Below are positions 11,161 through 20,981 of a stretch of 64,000 bases of DNA, in pieces. The stretch spans positions 1,354,366 through 1,418,365 of the forward strand of contig JAPVLO010000383.1 of the NCBI GenBank assembly GCA_027257055.1, read 5' to 3'. A program made the position numbers and the translations under genes. Position 1 is the stretch's first letter, and each line of letters opens with the position of its first letter. The DNA is from Cephalopachus bancanus. Lineage: Eukaryota; Chordata; Mammalia; Primates; Tarsiidae. The notes beneath the pieces are model-generated. The model made no database searches. It was given only the letters and a program-made list of their open reading frames with translations, and had not been told where the DNA came from.

Positions 11161-11488
11161 TCTCAGAGGTCTTTTTCTTGACCATCCTGGGATTGCTTTA
11201 GGATGTAGTAACAAACCCCGAGAAACTCTGCTCACAGGAACCACTCATTGATTCACTTACTCATTGGGTATACATTTATCGAACTTATACTATGGTCAAC
11301 ACATTGTGTCATCATGATTTTGAAGATTCTCAGACACTTTTTCTTGACTATTCTGGGATTACTTTAGGATGTCTGGAAAGCTTTGCTCACAGGAACCACT
11401 CACTGATTCACTTGTTCATTGAATATACATTTATTGAACATATACTATGGCCAACATATTGCACCACACGTGATTTTGAAGAGCTCAC
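11161..11488. repeat. Diverged tandem duplication, period about 167 bp
   Basis: Copy 1 (11161-11327) and copy 2 (11328-11488) share the same blocks in order: 'TCTTGAC..TCTGGGATT.CTTTAGGATGT', 'GCTCACAGGAACCACTCA.TGATTCACTT', 'ATACATTTAT.GAAC.TATACTATGG.CAACA' and 'TGATTTTGAAGA'. Mismatches and small gaps are scattered through both, so the duplication is old. It matches no transposon I know and seems to be a local event in single-copy DNA. Confidence 0.9.
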
Positions 11489-12488
11489 AGGTTAATAAGA
11501 AACAGCATATGAACTTATGAGAAAATGAGAGGAAGATAATGAAGAAGTGTTAAAATTTCTGGATTTTCATTGATAAGTTTTATAATGCAGCCTTGTATTG
11601 AGTGCATTGATTATAATCTAATCTCCAGCTTTGATTTTCTTAAACTTATTTTTTAAAACTTGAAATCCTTCTAAAAAGGCTCATGCTCATTATATCAGAG
11701 TGAAAAAAAATTCCTCTCATAGTCAGTATACTTTTAAAAGCCACACTTTAATTTCCTTTTATATTTTTCATACTGTGAATAGTTCTGTGTAAACCCTTTG
11801 AAAAATTTGTAAGAGTGGTGATACTAAAACTGCAACCTAATCAAGTTTTACTTTCCATAACCCCAGAGATGGTTAGGGCAGACATGTTTCAAATTTAATT
11901 ATGCCATAACATTAGTTAAAACCTCAAATAAAGAGGTAAAGATCCACATGTGAGTTATCTTAATTTAATGTTTGGCAAATTTCCTCTGAGCTGGTCATAG
12001 TTTTCAAATAGACACATGCCTCCTTTTTGAGCAAGGACTTCAGAGACAAAATGTTCCACATTATCTGAAGGTCTCAAAGACATGTGACTGAATCACCTAC
12101 AGAATTGAAGTTCAGCTCTTTCAGATCTCATTCTTATCTAAGATATGTGGACCACATCCTATTTTCTCATCAGAGCAGTCTTTTGCAAAAACATGAACTG
12201 AGAGAAATGAAAACAGATCAGAATATATTCATTGTTTTATTAGAAACTACCCAGTTCATGTTACATTCCAATGGAGATTGCATTGTCTGGCAATTAGAGG
12301 AAAAATGAAAAAAAAAATAGGTGTAAGAGATAGGACACTTTGGTAGTAGTAGAGAGTAGAGATAAATTATAAATGGCAGTAATGAAGTCCATGAAGTTGA
12401 AAATTTGAGCCTGAAATTTGCTGTGCAAAAACATCCCTGACTTACTCAAGCCTGTTTACACTTAATTTCCAATTACTTAACCTTTTAT
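11489..12488. other. Single-copy sequence, nothing recognised
   Basis: AT-rich stretch without gene, RNA or recognised repeat. A 74-codon frame at 12084-12308 has no coding features. Confidence 0.4.
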
Positions 12489-12850
12489 TAAAGGTTAAGC
12501 CTTCCTAATTGAAAAACTTGAAATCTGAACTGTCTCAGAATCTGAAACTTTTTGAGCACTGACACGATGCCACAAACGAACAAGCTCACACCTGACACCT
12601 TTGCTATCCAACAGTTCAACGTACACAAAATTTGTTTCATGCAAAAAATTGTTTAGAATATTGTGTAAAATTACCATCAGGCTCTGTGTATAAAGCATCT
12701 AGGAAACATGAATAAATTACATGTTTAGACTTGCGTCCGATCTCCAAGATATTCCATTAGCTATCTGAAAATACTCTAAAATCTGAAGAAACCTGAAATC
12801 TGAAACACTTCTGGTTCCAAGCATTTTGAATAAGGGATACTGAACCTGTA
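12489..12850. mobile_element. Non-autonomous DNA transposon with TA flanks and inverted ends
   Basis: The interior repeats the motif AATCTGAA many times (near 12518, 12540, 12765, 12780, 12798), and the right part reads 'ACTTCTGGTTCCAAGCATTT' then 'GGGATACTGAACCTG'. The left end 'AGGTTAAGCCTTCCTAATT' is an imperfect inverted copy of that right end. TA is present on both sides (12489-12490 and 12849-12850), the target of Tc1/mariner-type elements. I recognise a common mammalian MITE pattern but will not fix the family name. Confidence 0.7.
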
Positions 12851-13219
12851 TATATATTTTATTTCATTGTCCATGGACACTTGAGAAAAGTTAACCCATC
12901 AGGATCAAAGAGGATGATCATTACGTAGTATGACAATCTATGTCTAAGCCCCAGCATTGAGTAAATAGTGCTTTTCTTATGGCTAAGTTGTATAAACTGT
13001 TACAGAAAATAATAAAACGGTGACTTGATTTCATATGCATTAAGTATTCTCCTTCAATACTAGACATGCAGTTAAAAAACTTCAAAAGTCAAATATAAAA
13101 GAAATATCATTTAATTGGTGGCGACTATTGTTTTTCAAAGTAATTGTTTTCAACTGATTATTCTTTCTCTGGGATTATTTTTTCCTGAGGCAACATTTCA
13201 GGATGTAATTTGGTTATCG
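12851..13219. other. Single-copy sequence, nothing recognised
   Basis: No gene, RNA or repeat recognised apart from a short TA-rich run at 12849-12862. Confidence 0.4.
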
Positions 13220-14072
13220 CCTGCATGCTTTTCTTTTTCTTTTTTTGTATTTTAAAGATGTGCAGTGCAATTCAGGGTTAGGTATACAAATCTTCATTAT
13301 GCAGGTACCCTTGTTGATGAGGTGTGCTCCTCCCCATCCCTGACAGTTTCCCTCAACTGCCAATACCATCCCCTTCTGGCAGTTTTCCACTATTGCCAAT
13401 CCCTTTCTTATAGTATTATGATAATTATTCAAGGTCCGCTTATGAGTGAGAACATATGGTTCTCTGTTCTTTGTTTCTGTGGTAGATCACTGAGTATGGT
13501 AGATTCTAAATCCAAGTTGCTGCAAAGTCCATATGTTTGTTCTTCTTAATGGCTGCATAATATTCCATTGTGTATATGTACCACATTTTTTAATCCAGTT
13601 CAACTTCAATGGACAGCATGTTGGTTCCATGTTTTTGCTATTGTGAATAGAGTTGCAACAAATATGCATGTGCAGGTATCTTTATAGTAGAATAACTTGA
13701 GCTTCTCCGGGTACATTCCCAATAGGGGGATTGCTGGGTCATATGGAAGGACAATCTCTAGTTCTTTCAAAAATCGCCACACTGTCTTCCAAAAAGATTG
13801 CACTAGTTTGCATTCCCACCAGCAGTGTAGAAGTGTTCTTTTTTCTCTGCATCCTTGCCAGTATCTGTTGCTGTTTGTTTTATAAACGATGGCCATCCTT
13901 GCCAGTATCTGTTGCTGTTTGTTTTATAAACGATGATGAGTGAGGACGAACACTTTTTCATGTGTCTGCTGGCTGCCCGTGTATATTCTTTTGAGAAGTG
14001 TCTATTCATGTCTTTTGCCCACTTTGTAATGGAGCTGTTTTTTTTTCCAGCACGTTTACCTGCATGATTTTC
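13220..14072 (-). mobile_element. 5'-truncated L1 with TSD and internal duplication
   Basis: Minus-strand L1 of about 825 bp (13234-14058): antisense A-tail and 3' UTR first, then the carboxy-terminal part of ORF2 (frames at 13487-13669 and 13606-13896, including '[20 protein letters not shown]' and 'WKTVWRFL'). TSD CCTGCATG(C/A)TTTTC lies at 13220-13233 and 14059-14072 with one mismatch in 14. A 41-bp block starting 'ATCCTTGCCAGTATCTGTTG' is repeated perfectly at 13851 and 13895, breaking ORF2. The 3' UTR belongs to the lineage with 'CTCAACTGCCAATACCATCC', different from the elements at 4.0 and 20.8 kb. Confidence 0.95.
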
Positions 14073-15750
14073 AAATATCATCTTAAATGCCACCTCCTCA
14101 AAAAGATGCTTCTAACCACCTGCTGCCAAAAAGATCTTTTAAAAAGGAAATCGGAACTCAAATGAACATGCTGACTTATAAATATAGAATTGGCAGGTTT
14201 ATTAATGTGTAAAACAAATACCTTTAGTGCATATTGATAGCCAGCAAGTGGCTACAAATCATTAATGGATTTTTACCTCTATTTACATGGAATAAAAGCG
14301 ATAGTTGTTACACACTATTCTGCTTTTAGTAAATAGTTGGCAGCTATTCAATTCATGTTAGTAGTTACTTTGAGCTAATCTTATGTCCTGTTTTCATAAT
14401 TATTTATAAGCATATTCAATGGCTTACCCTGGTATGTATCTAGGGATATGATTAGTCACAACTTTCAACCCTTAGTAAGTTTAGACTAAGTTCTGATTCC
14501 TACACATTTGAAATAGCCACACAGTTATTCTCATATTGATGTATGTTAATGTCCTTCATGACTCTGTTTCCTGGTGAATTTTTTTTTATTTGGCTTATTT
14601 GGCTACATATATTAGGCTATAATCTCCAATATCAATCAATGGATGCATAAATACTTTTGTGAGTCTATCTTGGAGCCCAAAATTTAAAAACACATATAGA
14701 GACAGTTACGCATACAGAAATTTAGAAATATTTAAATTTTTCTTCATATGCATGCAATAACTAAAATAAACATTTGTTTGCCAGTAGCAAACAAATGCAA
14801 ATAGCTTTTTAAATGCTAATTAGTAAATGCATAATTTGATGTTACTCTCTGAAAATTAAGACTTATGAAACTTTTAACACATTTGTGGAATGTAAATATT
14901 TTTCACTTACAAACAACTATAATCAAGATAATAGGATTTTCCATAGCTATTAGAAATCTAGCAATTACTTAAATGTGCAACTTCAAAATGAACACAGTTC
15001 TAGCACATGCTGATTGGTATTTTCTCTTTTGGATAAGATCCAATCTTGGGTAGATAATTGATATTAATTAATTAGTAGCCTGAGAGGAAATTGAGATATA
15101 ATATTTTTCAGGTAGCTTTTCATAGAACAGAAATGAGAAAAATGAGAGGAAGATCATGAAAAAGTGTTAACATTTCTGACTTTTCACTGATGAGGTAATT
15201 TAGACCAATTTGCCTCTTTATTTTACTTTCTCTTCCCAGAGCTGATTGACAATTTTGCCATCCGATTTGCATTCCGTACCATCCCTGATGCTGAGGGGGG
15301 GGGGTTTGTTGGCAAAGGGGCAGTCCTTGGCTTGCCCCAACTGTATTTCTTCATGTCCATCTTCTGATGCTGAGACTAAATGACTAGGAAATGGTGCCTT
15401 TGGCAAGAAATGAAATGCATACATAGGAAAGTGACAAGATGGAAAATTTGTCCCTTCAGTTCTTATTTATGGAGTATGTGTGGAGAATTCAGGCTTCATA
15501 TGAACTTTTCAAAAACAACAGTGTGATTTCTGGTATAAAGTGCAAGATAACTGAAGTGCCTGTATAATTCCTGCACCATTAACACATCACAGTCATAAAG
15601 GAGATGACAATATAATAGTGATACTCCACTCAATTAATGCATTTTTCCTCAAGTGCATTTGATTTTACAATGCTATCAATCATTATAGTCACTTTATAGC
15701 ATAACCATAAACACTGCTCTTGGAGACATAAATATTATCCCATTTTATCA
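14073..15750. other. Single-copy AT-rich sequence
   Basis: No gene or repeat family recognised. There is a run of nine or more G at 15295-15304. The minus-strand frame at 15218-15424 has no recognisable domain. Confidence 0.4.
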
Positions 15751-15875
15751 TTGTGCGCACGTGTATGTGTATAATATCTATACCCACATGCACATACATA
15801 TAATATTATATTGTGTGTATACATGTACACTTACAATATTGTACATGTGCACACCTACAAATACGCATCATTGTG
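15750..15875. repeat. TA/CA-rich low-complexity stretch
   Basis: Irregular alternation of ATAT, ACAT and GTGT steps ('ATGTGTATAATATCTATACC' and following). It is purine-pyrimidine alternating DNA without a clean repeat unit. Confidence 0.7.
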
Positions 15876-16033
15876 AAACAGTTTCAGGTAGTTTTTTTTT
15901 AGTTTTTTAAAAAAAATTGTATGAGGCAGGCTGAAGTGTGAATAAAAACAGAGTCCAATGTGTGTCACTCTCAGGGCTTTAAAAAATATTGATCTTTATA
16001 CTTATTCACACTTTTGTCTGCCCTGCTTCTACA

Positions 16034-16235
16034 AATCACATAGCTGCCTGAAAAAAAAACCTACCCGAATATATGCATAATATATTCATATGCACAATAT
16101 CTGCATAATATGTACATGAATATGAATATACACATAATATATGCAGAACATATGTATAATATATGCATGGTACATGCATAATATATGCACATGAATATGG
16201 ATATATGCATTTTATATATATATACACACACACAC
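16034..16235. repeat. AT-rich block, copy 1 of a local duplication
   Basis: Starts 'CAAATCACATAGCTGCCTGA' and runs into many ATGCATAATAT-type steps, ending in TATATA and CACACACA. The same start and layout recur at 16712-16870. The minus frame across it (16036-16413) is Tyr/Ile/Cys-rich low complexity and not a gene. Confidence 0.85.
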
Positions 16236-16711
16236 ATGATAATGTTTCAGAGATAAACGTCAATAGTTTCAACACATTCTTTAAAAATTTTTGCCTCCAA
16301 AAGTTAATTACAGGAAGAAAAAAAAGACTCTGACTGGACTGTGGTTGTGTATTTAAGGGAATAGTCACAGTCGTCTGCTCAGGACTGGGAATGTAGATAC
16401 TTAACTTTCTCATAAATTTGGGGGGTTATCCATTAAGAAGTTATTTTAAAGAGTCTAAGACATTGTCATACTAATGTGGTATGCATTTTGAAGGAAACGG
16501 GTTCTAAATTAAAAGGGGAAAAATCACTGTGACACAAAACTACGTGACTTCTTCACTGCTTGAGGTAAAGAAACTATTATAAATACTTCGCTGTTATTAC
16601 TATATTTAAAAAATGAATACAAAGAAGGGTAATTACCCTTAAAGTTTTGTTTTTAGAAACTGTAAGCGATCTCAGATGATGAATTAAGACGCAGTTAGGA
16701 ATAATGATGAT
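16236..16711. other. Spacer between the two AT-rich copies
   Basis: Single-copy in appearance. No gene or known repeat recognised. Confidence 0.4.
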
Positions 16712-16870
16712 CAAATCACATAGTTGCCTGAAAAAAACCTACTTGAATATATGTATAATGTATTCATATGCATATTACATATGCACAATATCTGCATAAT
16801 ATATACACAGATATGAATATATGCACAATATATGCATAACATATGCATAACATGTGCATGATATATGAGT
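16712..16870. repeat. AT-rich block, copy 2 of a local duplication
   Basis: Starts 'CAAATCACATAGTTGCCTGA', matching copy 1 at 16035, followed by the same AATATATGCATA steps. The two copies are about 675 bp apart, in the same orientation. Confidence 0.85.
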
Positions 16871-16957
16871 TTGCTAGGTTGCATTGAACTTTCATCGTAT
16901 CCTATGGAGAAAGAGATACTATGAAAGAAAAACAAGAAGACAAAGGGACAAAGCAGT

Positions 16958-17026
16958 AGAGAGAGAGAGACAGAGAGCGAGCGAGAGAGAGAGAGAAGAG
17001 AGAGAAGAGAGAGAGAGAGAGAGAGA
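16958..17026. repeat. (AG)n microsatellite
   Basis: About 70 bases of AG/GA dinucleotides with a few C and AAG interruptions. Confidence 0.97.
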
Positions 17027-17640
17027 ACACACTATTCTCTCACCAAGAGAAAAATGATAAGCAGGAAGTTATTATTTCTGTCTCTCCAGGGCTCTTAAGC
17101 AGCCGCCTCAGCGAGTATTTTCTGTGATTGCATGTGGAGCATTGAAACAGAGCTGTCACTGTCAGAGTGTGATATTTATTGGAGCTGAGCAAAGGAATTT
17201 GGGGATTGACCTATCACATGAGAAGCTCCAGTTATTCCACTAAGACAAGTGGTAACCTTTAAACAAAACTGTGATCATTTAGAAGCTGACATTTGATTTC
17301 CCTGTGTACTCGGTCTCCACTGTAATTTGCTGCCTCTAAACAAACAGCCAATGGTCTTCCCCTTAAGGTTAGGGCACAGAAAAAAAAGAGTCTGCCCCAT
17401 TAAGATAGAAACTGCGTTTCAAAGTTGGCAGTTCCCTGCAATAGTTGGAGGGCAAAGATGGAAACTGCCTTTATGAATAGAACATCGAGAAAGGCAATAT
17501 CAACAGAATAAAGCCCACTGCCATGACGATTGTGATTCTTAATTGACACATTAAATCAGGTTAGATTCCCCTGGAACTTTGAACCAAACCGGGATGTCAG
17601 ATAGCAATGCCAAGGGTCACCTTCTTCATTAATATTTTTT
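17027..17640. other. Single-copy, more complex sequence; possible conserved non-coding DNA
   Basis: After the (AG)n run the base composition becomes balanced and the sequence looks non-repetitive, with no gene visible. The texture ('CTGTCACTGTCAGAGTGTGA', 'CAAACAGCCAATGGTCTTCC') is like conserved enhancer-type DNA, but conservation cannot be judged from one sequence. Confidence 0.3.
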
Positions 17641-17943
17641 TCTTTACATTCGAGGCAGTATTAGTGGCTGCAGTGGTTGAGTGTCCTTATCAGAAGTAAA
17701 TGTTGGTGCCTCTGCTTCTGCCTCTGTCTCCCTCATCTTTGGACATCCTCTCTTTTTCCATCTATACAATGATGACTCTTGAGTCTGCAACTGAAGCCGA
17801 TCTGTGACCTGGGCTCTGGGTCCCTTCTCCTCCTGTCTGCCTAGAAACTTCATCATTTTGATCACTTTTGACTCTTTCTTTAGCTTCTTCCTTACTGGGG
17901 CTTTCTTCATAGAATCATTTAGATCGACTGAACTATTTCCCAT
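17641..17943 (-). other. Unexplained 99-codon minus-strand reading frame, possible exon
   Basis: An open minus-strand frame with no transposon similarity. It is strongly basic near its start ('KKAPVRKKLKKESKVIKMMK', about residues 13-32) and acidic/Glu-rich later ('ETEAEAEAPTFTSDKDTQ', about residues 72-89). The 3' end reads AAT|GTAAAG on the minus strand, which could be a splice donor, and a possible acceptor (GGGAAATAG) sits near the start after a T-rich run. Alternatively it simply ends at TAA (17644-17646). I do not recognise the protein and see no neighbouring exon. It could be a host exon, an old retrocopy fragment, a lncRNA exon or chance. Confidence 0.3.
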
Positions 17944-19214
17944 ATTAAAACAAATTTAAAAATCTCCTTTTACTCCACTTCTTCCAACTATTACTTTATT
18001 TGACCTTTCTCCCTAAGCAAACTTTCTTGAATGGGTTGCCTACCACCTCCCACCTCTCACCTGGAAGCAGAGAGCACCTTCTAGGCAGACCAGGGCAGGT
18101 TGGGTGAGACTCCAGGACCTCAGACCAAGGCTCCCCGTGCTTGGGGTTGATGGTTTTCTGTGGCAGTCTTGCAATTCTTCACACACAGTCATTTTATCTT
18201 GGGTGTTTGGTAAGTAAAGTTAGAAGGCGTAATGGATCTCACTTTAAACCAGGCTGGGCTTCTTGACTCCTGTGTGGGGTCGCTGCCCGCCCTTTCCCTG
18301 TCTCACCAGGAGGGGTTTTGGGTAGCTGGTTCCCTGTCCTTGCCTGGGGACCACTTTCACCATCTGCCCCAGGCAGAGACCAGGTTTCTTGGATAGAGGA
18401 GTTGGGGTGGGGGTGAGGAGTAGGGGGTTGGAAGATCATGCAGCTGTCTGGGCACAAACACGAGGTGGAGTCAGGTGTGCTCCACGGTGTCTTGGGAATA
18501 TGGAAAGGCAGTAGCACCGTGGTGACCAGGGGTGGGAGATGGGACGGCTTGACTCTGCAGGGGCTCATGGCTGACTCTGAGTGTCACGCCTAGTTCATCC
18601 AGGCACAGACAGTGCAATTACTTGGTGGTCCCCATACACTCGAAGTGGGGGTATGCAAAGGAGCAATTTCACCCTCTCTGACCACCCATAAATTTATTTT
18701 GCAATGGGCCTTGACAATCATACAGCTAGCCCTGCTTGGAACTGGTTCGCCCCAAGGCCACCCTGACCTACATGCTGCTGAAGTCAGTGGGTGATCTGCC
18801 AGGGCTTGTCTTTTGCAACCTCTCTAGAGCTTTGGCCACCATCAACCACTCTTTCCTTCTCAAGTCTAGTTCAGCTGCCACTGCATGACCCTGGTTCTCC
18901 TCCTAAGTCTCCCTGTTGATCTGCTTGCTTTGAGGGAGGAGGGGGACACGTGGTGGAGGTGGGATGGGGGGTTGTTTTGAGCGTTTCTGCCTTTCTCCTT
19001 CACACGCTAGTTTCCATGACTTCCATTCCACTGTGCGCTGGCTGACAGCCAGGTGTAATCCACATCTTCGGCTCAGACCTGAGTTTTGGCCCTGGCTAGG
19101 CTGGTGTTTCCAGTGATCACATCTGATCTCCCCCTTGTTTTCATGGGTTCCCTCTTTCTTCTCCGGTAATTGAGAAGTTCATCTTTGCTAAGTTGCTGCC
19201 TATTCGGCACTTCT
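17944..19214. other. GC-richer single-copy stretch, no gene identified
   Basis: The most GC-rich non-L1 part of the window. It contains a minus frame of 109 codons (18239-18568), Pro/Ser-rich and without recognisable domain. No CpG-island density is evident, and no clear repeat family is recognised. Parts near 18,800-18,950 have the feel of an ancient L2-type fragment, which I cannot confirm. Confidence 0.35.
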
Positions 19215-19330
19215 TAAAAGCTAGGCTTGTTGTTCATATCCTTTATTTCTAGGACTCACAATAATGTGTCAAGGTAAGTATTGTCATCTGTATTTTATAG
19301 ATGAAGAAACAGAGGCTCAGGGCCACTTTC
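19215..19330 (-). mobile_element. MIR-type SINE fragment
   Basis: Contains the antisense MIR core pattern: 'TATTTTATAGATGAAGAAAC' followed by AGAGGCTCAGGG, equivalent to the common 'ttttacagatgaggaaactgaggc' block. Diverged and short. Confidence 0.6.
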
Positions 19331-19504
19331 TGTTTTGATGACTCAAATATTGGTTCATTTCACAAGATATCTCTTTGGGCTCATTGGTTTTTTTCCCCCA
19401 ATTATCTGGAAGGTAGTTGGAGAGCCACGTTTGGCTTAGCAGTTTGCAAAGCAAGCATTCAATGAACGCATTTCAAGGTCATGTCTGCGACAGAAGCGTT
19501 TGTG

Positions 19505-19805
19505 CCTAGGCATCAAGCACATCTCTGTGTGTTTGCTTCCAACGGTGATGAATGAGCCTGTGTTCGTCAATGCCCTTGTGCTGAACACAAAATCAACCTC
19601 ATGAAGGTTGATGACCACAAGAAACTAGGGGAATGGATAGGCCTGTGCAAAATTGACAGAAAACCTTGTAAATTGGTAGGTTGCAGTTGTGTCCTAGTTA
19701 AGGCCTATGACAAAGAATCTCAGGCCAGAGATGTCATCGAAGAGATCTTCAAATGCAAGAAATGAACAAATAAAATGTTGACTCATGTTCTTCCAAAAAC
19801 CAAAA
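19505..19805 (+). pseudogene. RPS12P: RPS12 processed pseudogene, 5'-truncated
   Basis: RPS12 encodes ribosomal protein eS12 of the 40S subunit. The plus strand carries the carboxy-terminal two thirds of its coding sequence without introns: CVFASNGDE near 19530, '[19 protein letters not shown]' near 19580-19637, then '[18 protein letters not shown]' and ending EIFKCKK with stop TGA at 19763-19765. A polyadenylation signal AATAAA follows at 19769-19774, and an A-rich remnant (AAAAACC repeats) at 19793-19813. There are frame breaks near 19549-19572 (small insertion and deletion) and a 6-bp in-frame deletion after IDR near 19660. The 5' part before about 19505 is missing or too diverged. An L1-mediated retrocopy, not functional. 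Confidence 0.93.
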
Positions 19806-19904
19806 ACCAAAAACACATCTCTTTCTCCTACAGTCACAAAGTACTTTCGTGATATTTATATGAGGCACTAATTAGCTATTTTGTTACTTTTTCCGTATAA
19901 AAAT

Positions 19905-20130
19905 AATAATCATGGTTATATGCCAGCTAACATTTGCAAAGATAACATACTTAACTCATTTAATCAAAAATCACACGAGGCAGATACCAATATTGTGTTT
20001 AAGAAACGGAGGCACAGAAGAGGTGAGTAACTTTCCCAAAGTCACACAGCTAGGAGGAGGAAGAGAGCCAGGATTTGCACCAAAGCAGTCAACCTCCGAT
20101 CTCTAGACTGTCCTCACCACACCACACTGC
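19905..20130 (-). mobile_element. MIR-type SINE, nearly full length
   Basis: Antisense MIR order is visible: 'CTAACATTTGCAAAGATAAC', 'ACTCATTTAATCAAAAATCA', then 'GAAACGGAGGCACAGAAGAG', 'CCCAAAGTCACACAGCTAGG' and GAGCCAGGATTTGCACC. These blocks match the conserved tRNA-derived and core parts of MIR read backwards. Confidence 0.88.
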
Positions 20131-20655
20131 CTTGCCAGCTTTGTCTAGTTGCTAGCCAACACTAAGGAGTTTGGAAAATGTTTTCTTCATATCTCCCATT
20201 CAATATATTTAAAATAATGGTGACAATATGTTCTGACTTCATCTTAGGGAAAATATCTGGGAGAAAGCCAAAGGCATAACATTTCTCCAGATGAAACATG
20301 TCAAACGCTATCTTAAAGACAATTTTTAAAAGCCTCGTTTGATTTCATCCAGTGCATTTCTCCTTTTAGATGGACAACCCGAGCATTAGATAGCTCTAAA
20401 TTATTCTTCTGAAGGTTGAATTCGCCATAGTTGAATAACACAGGAGCATAACAAAATGCTTAGAATGCTGAGATAAGTAAGAAGATTTTACAAATGTGTA
20501 ACAAATTTGTCTATTAAATATGCATCGAATTTCTTCTCTTTGCTAGGTATGGTGTGACGTTTAGGAGAGATTACAGAGAACAAATCAAAGTCTCTATCGA
20601 TACAAGCATCCCTCTTTCAGGAGAGACAGGAAAACACACAAGGCCAACCAGCAGA
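20131..20655. other. Single-copy sequence, nothing recognised
   Basis: No gene, RNA or repeat recognised. Confidence 0.4.
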
Positions 20656-20659
20656 AAAG

Positions 20660-20762
20660 TATGACTTTAAATCATGACTGAATGCCAGCTACTTAACCTC
20701 TCAAAGCCTTCCTTTCTTCATCTGTGAAATCCACTTCATTTTCCACCACAACTGTTGAGTTT
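20660..20762 (+). mobile_element. MIR-type SINE fragment
   Basis: 'CTACTTAACCTCTCAAAGCC' followed by 'TTTCTTCATCTGTGAAATCC' matches the sense MIR core (acttaacctctctgagcctcagtttcttcatctgtaaaat pattern). Cut off by the L1 insertion to its right. Confidence 0.75.
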
Positions 20763-20981
20763 TTCTTTCTTTCTTTTTTTTTATCAATATTTTTTATTAT
20801 GGTTTTGTGAGGTACAGTTAAGGGCTAGGTGTACAATTACGTTTCATTCAGGCACCATGTTGATAAGAGGTGTTTCCCATCCCCAGACAGATATTTGCTA
20901 CTGTTAATCCCATCCCCTCCCATAGTTTCCCGATACCGTCAGTCATTTTCTTATAGTATTACATTGGATGTTCAAGGTTCA

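Noticed and set aside
16036..16413. 125-codon Tyr/Ile-rich minus-strand frame
   Set aside because: Artifact of TATGCA-type low-complexity sequence.
18239..18568. 109-codon minus-strand frame
   Set aside because: Pro/Ser-rich frame in GC-rich DNA without domain, splice context or repeat support; probably chance.
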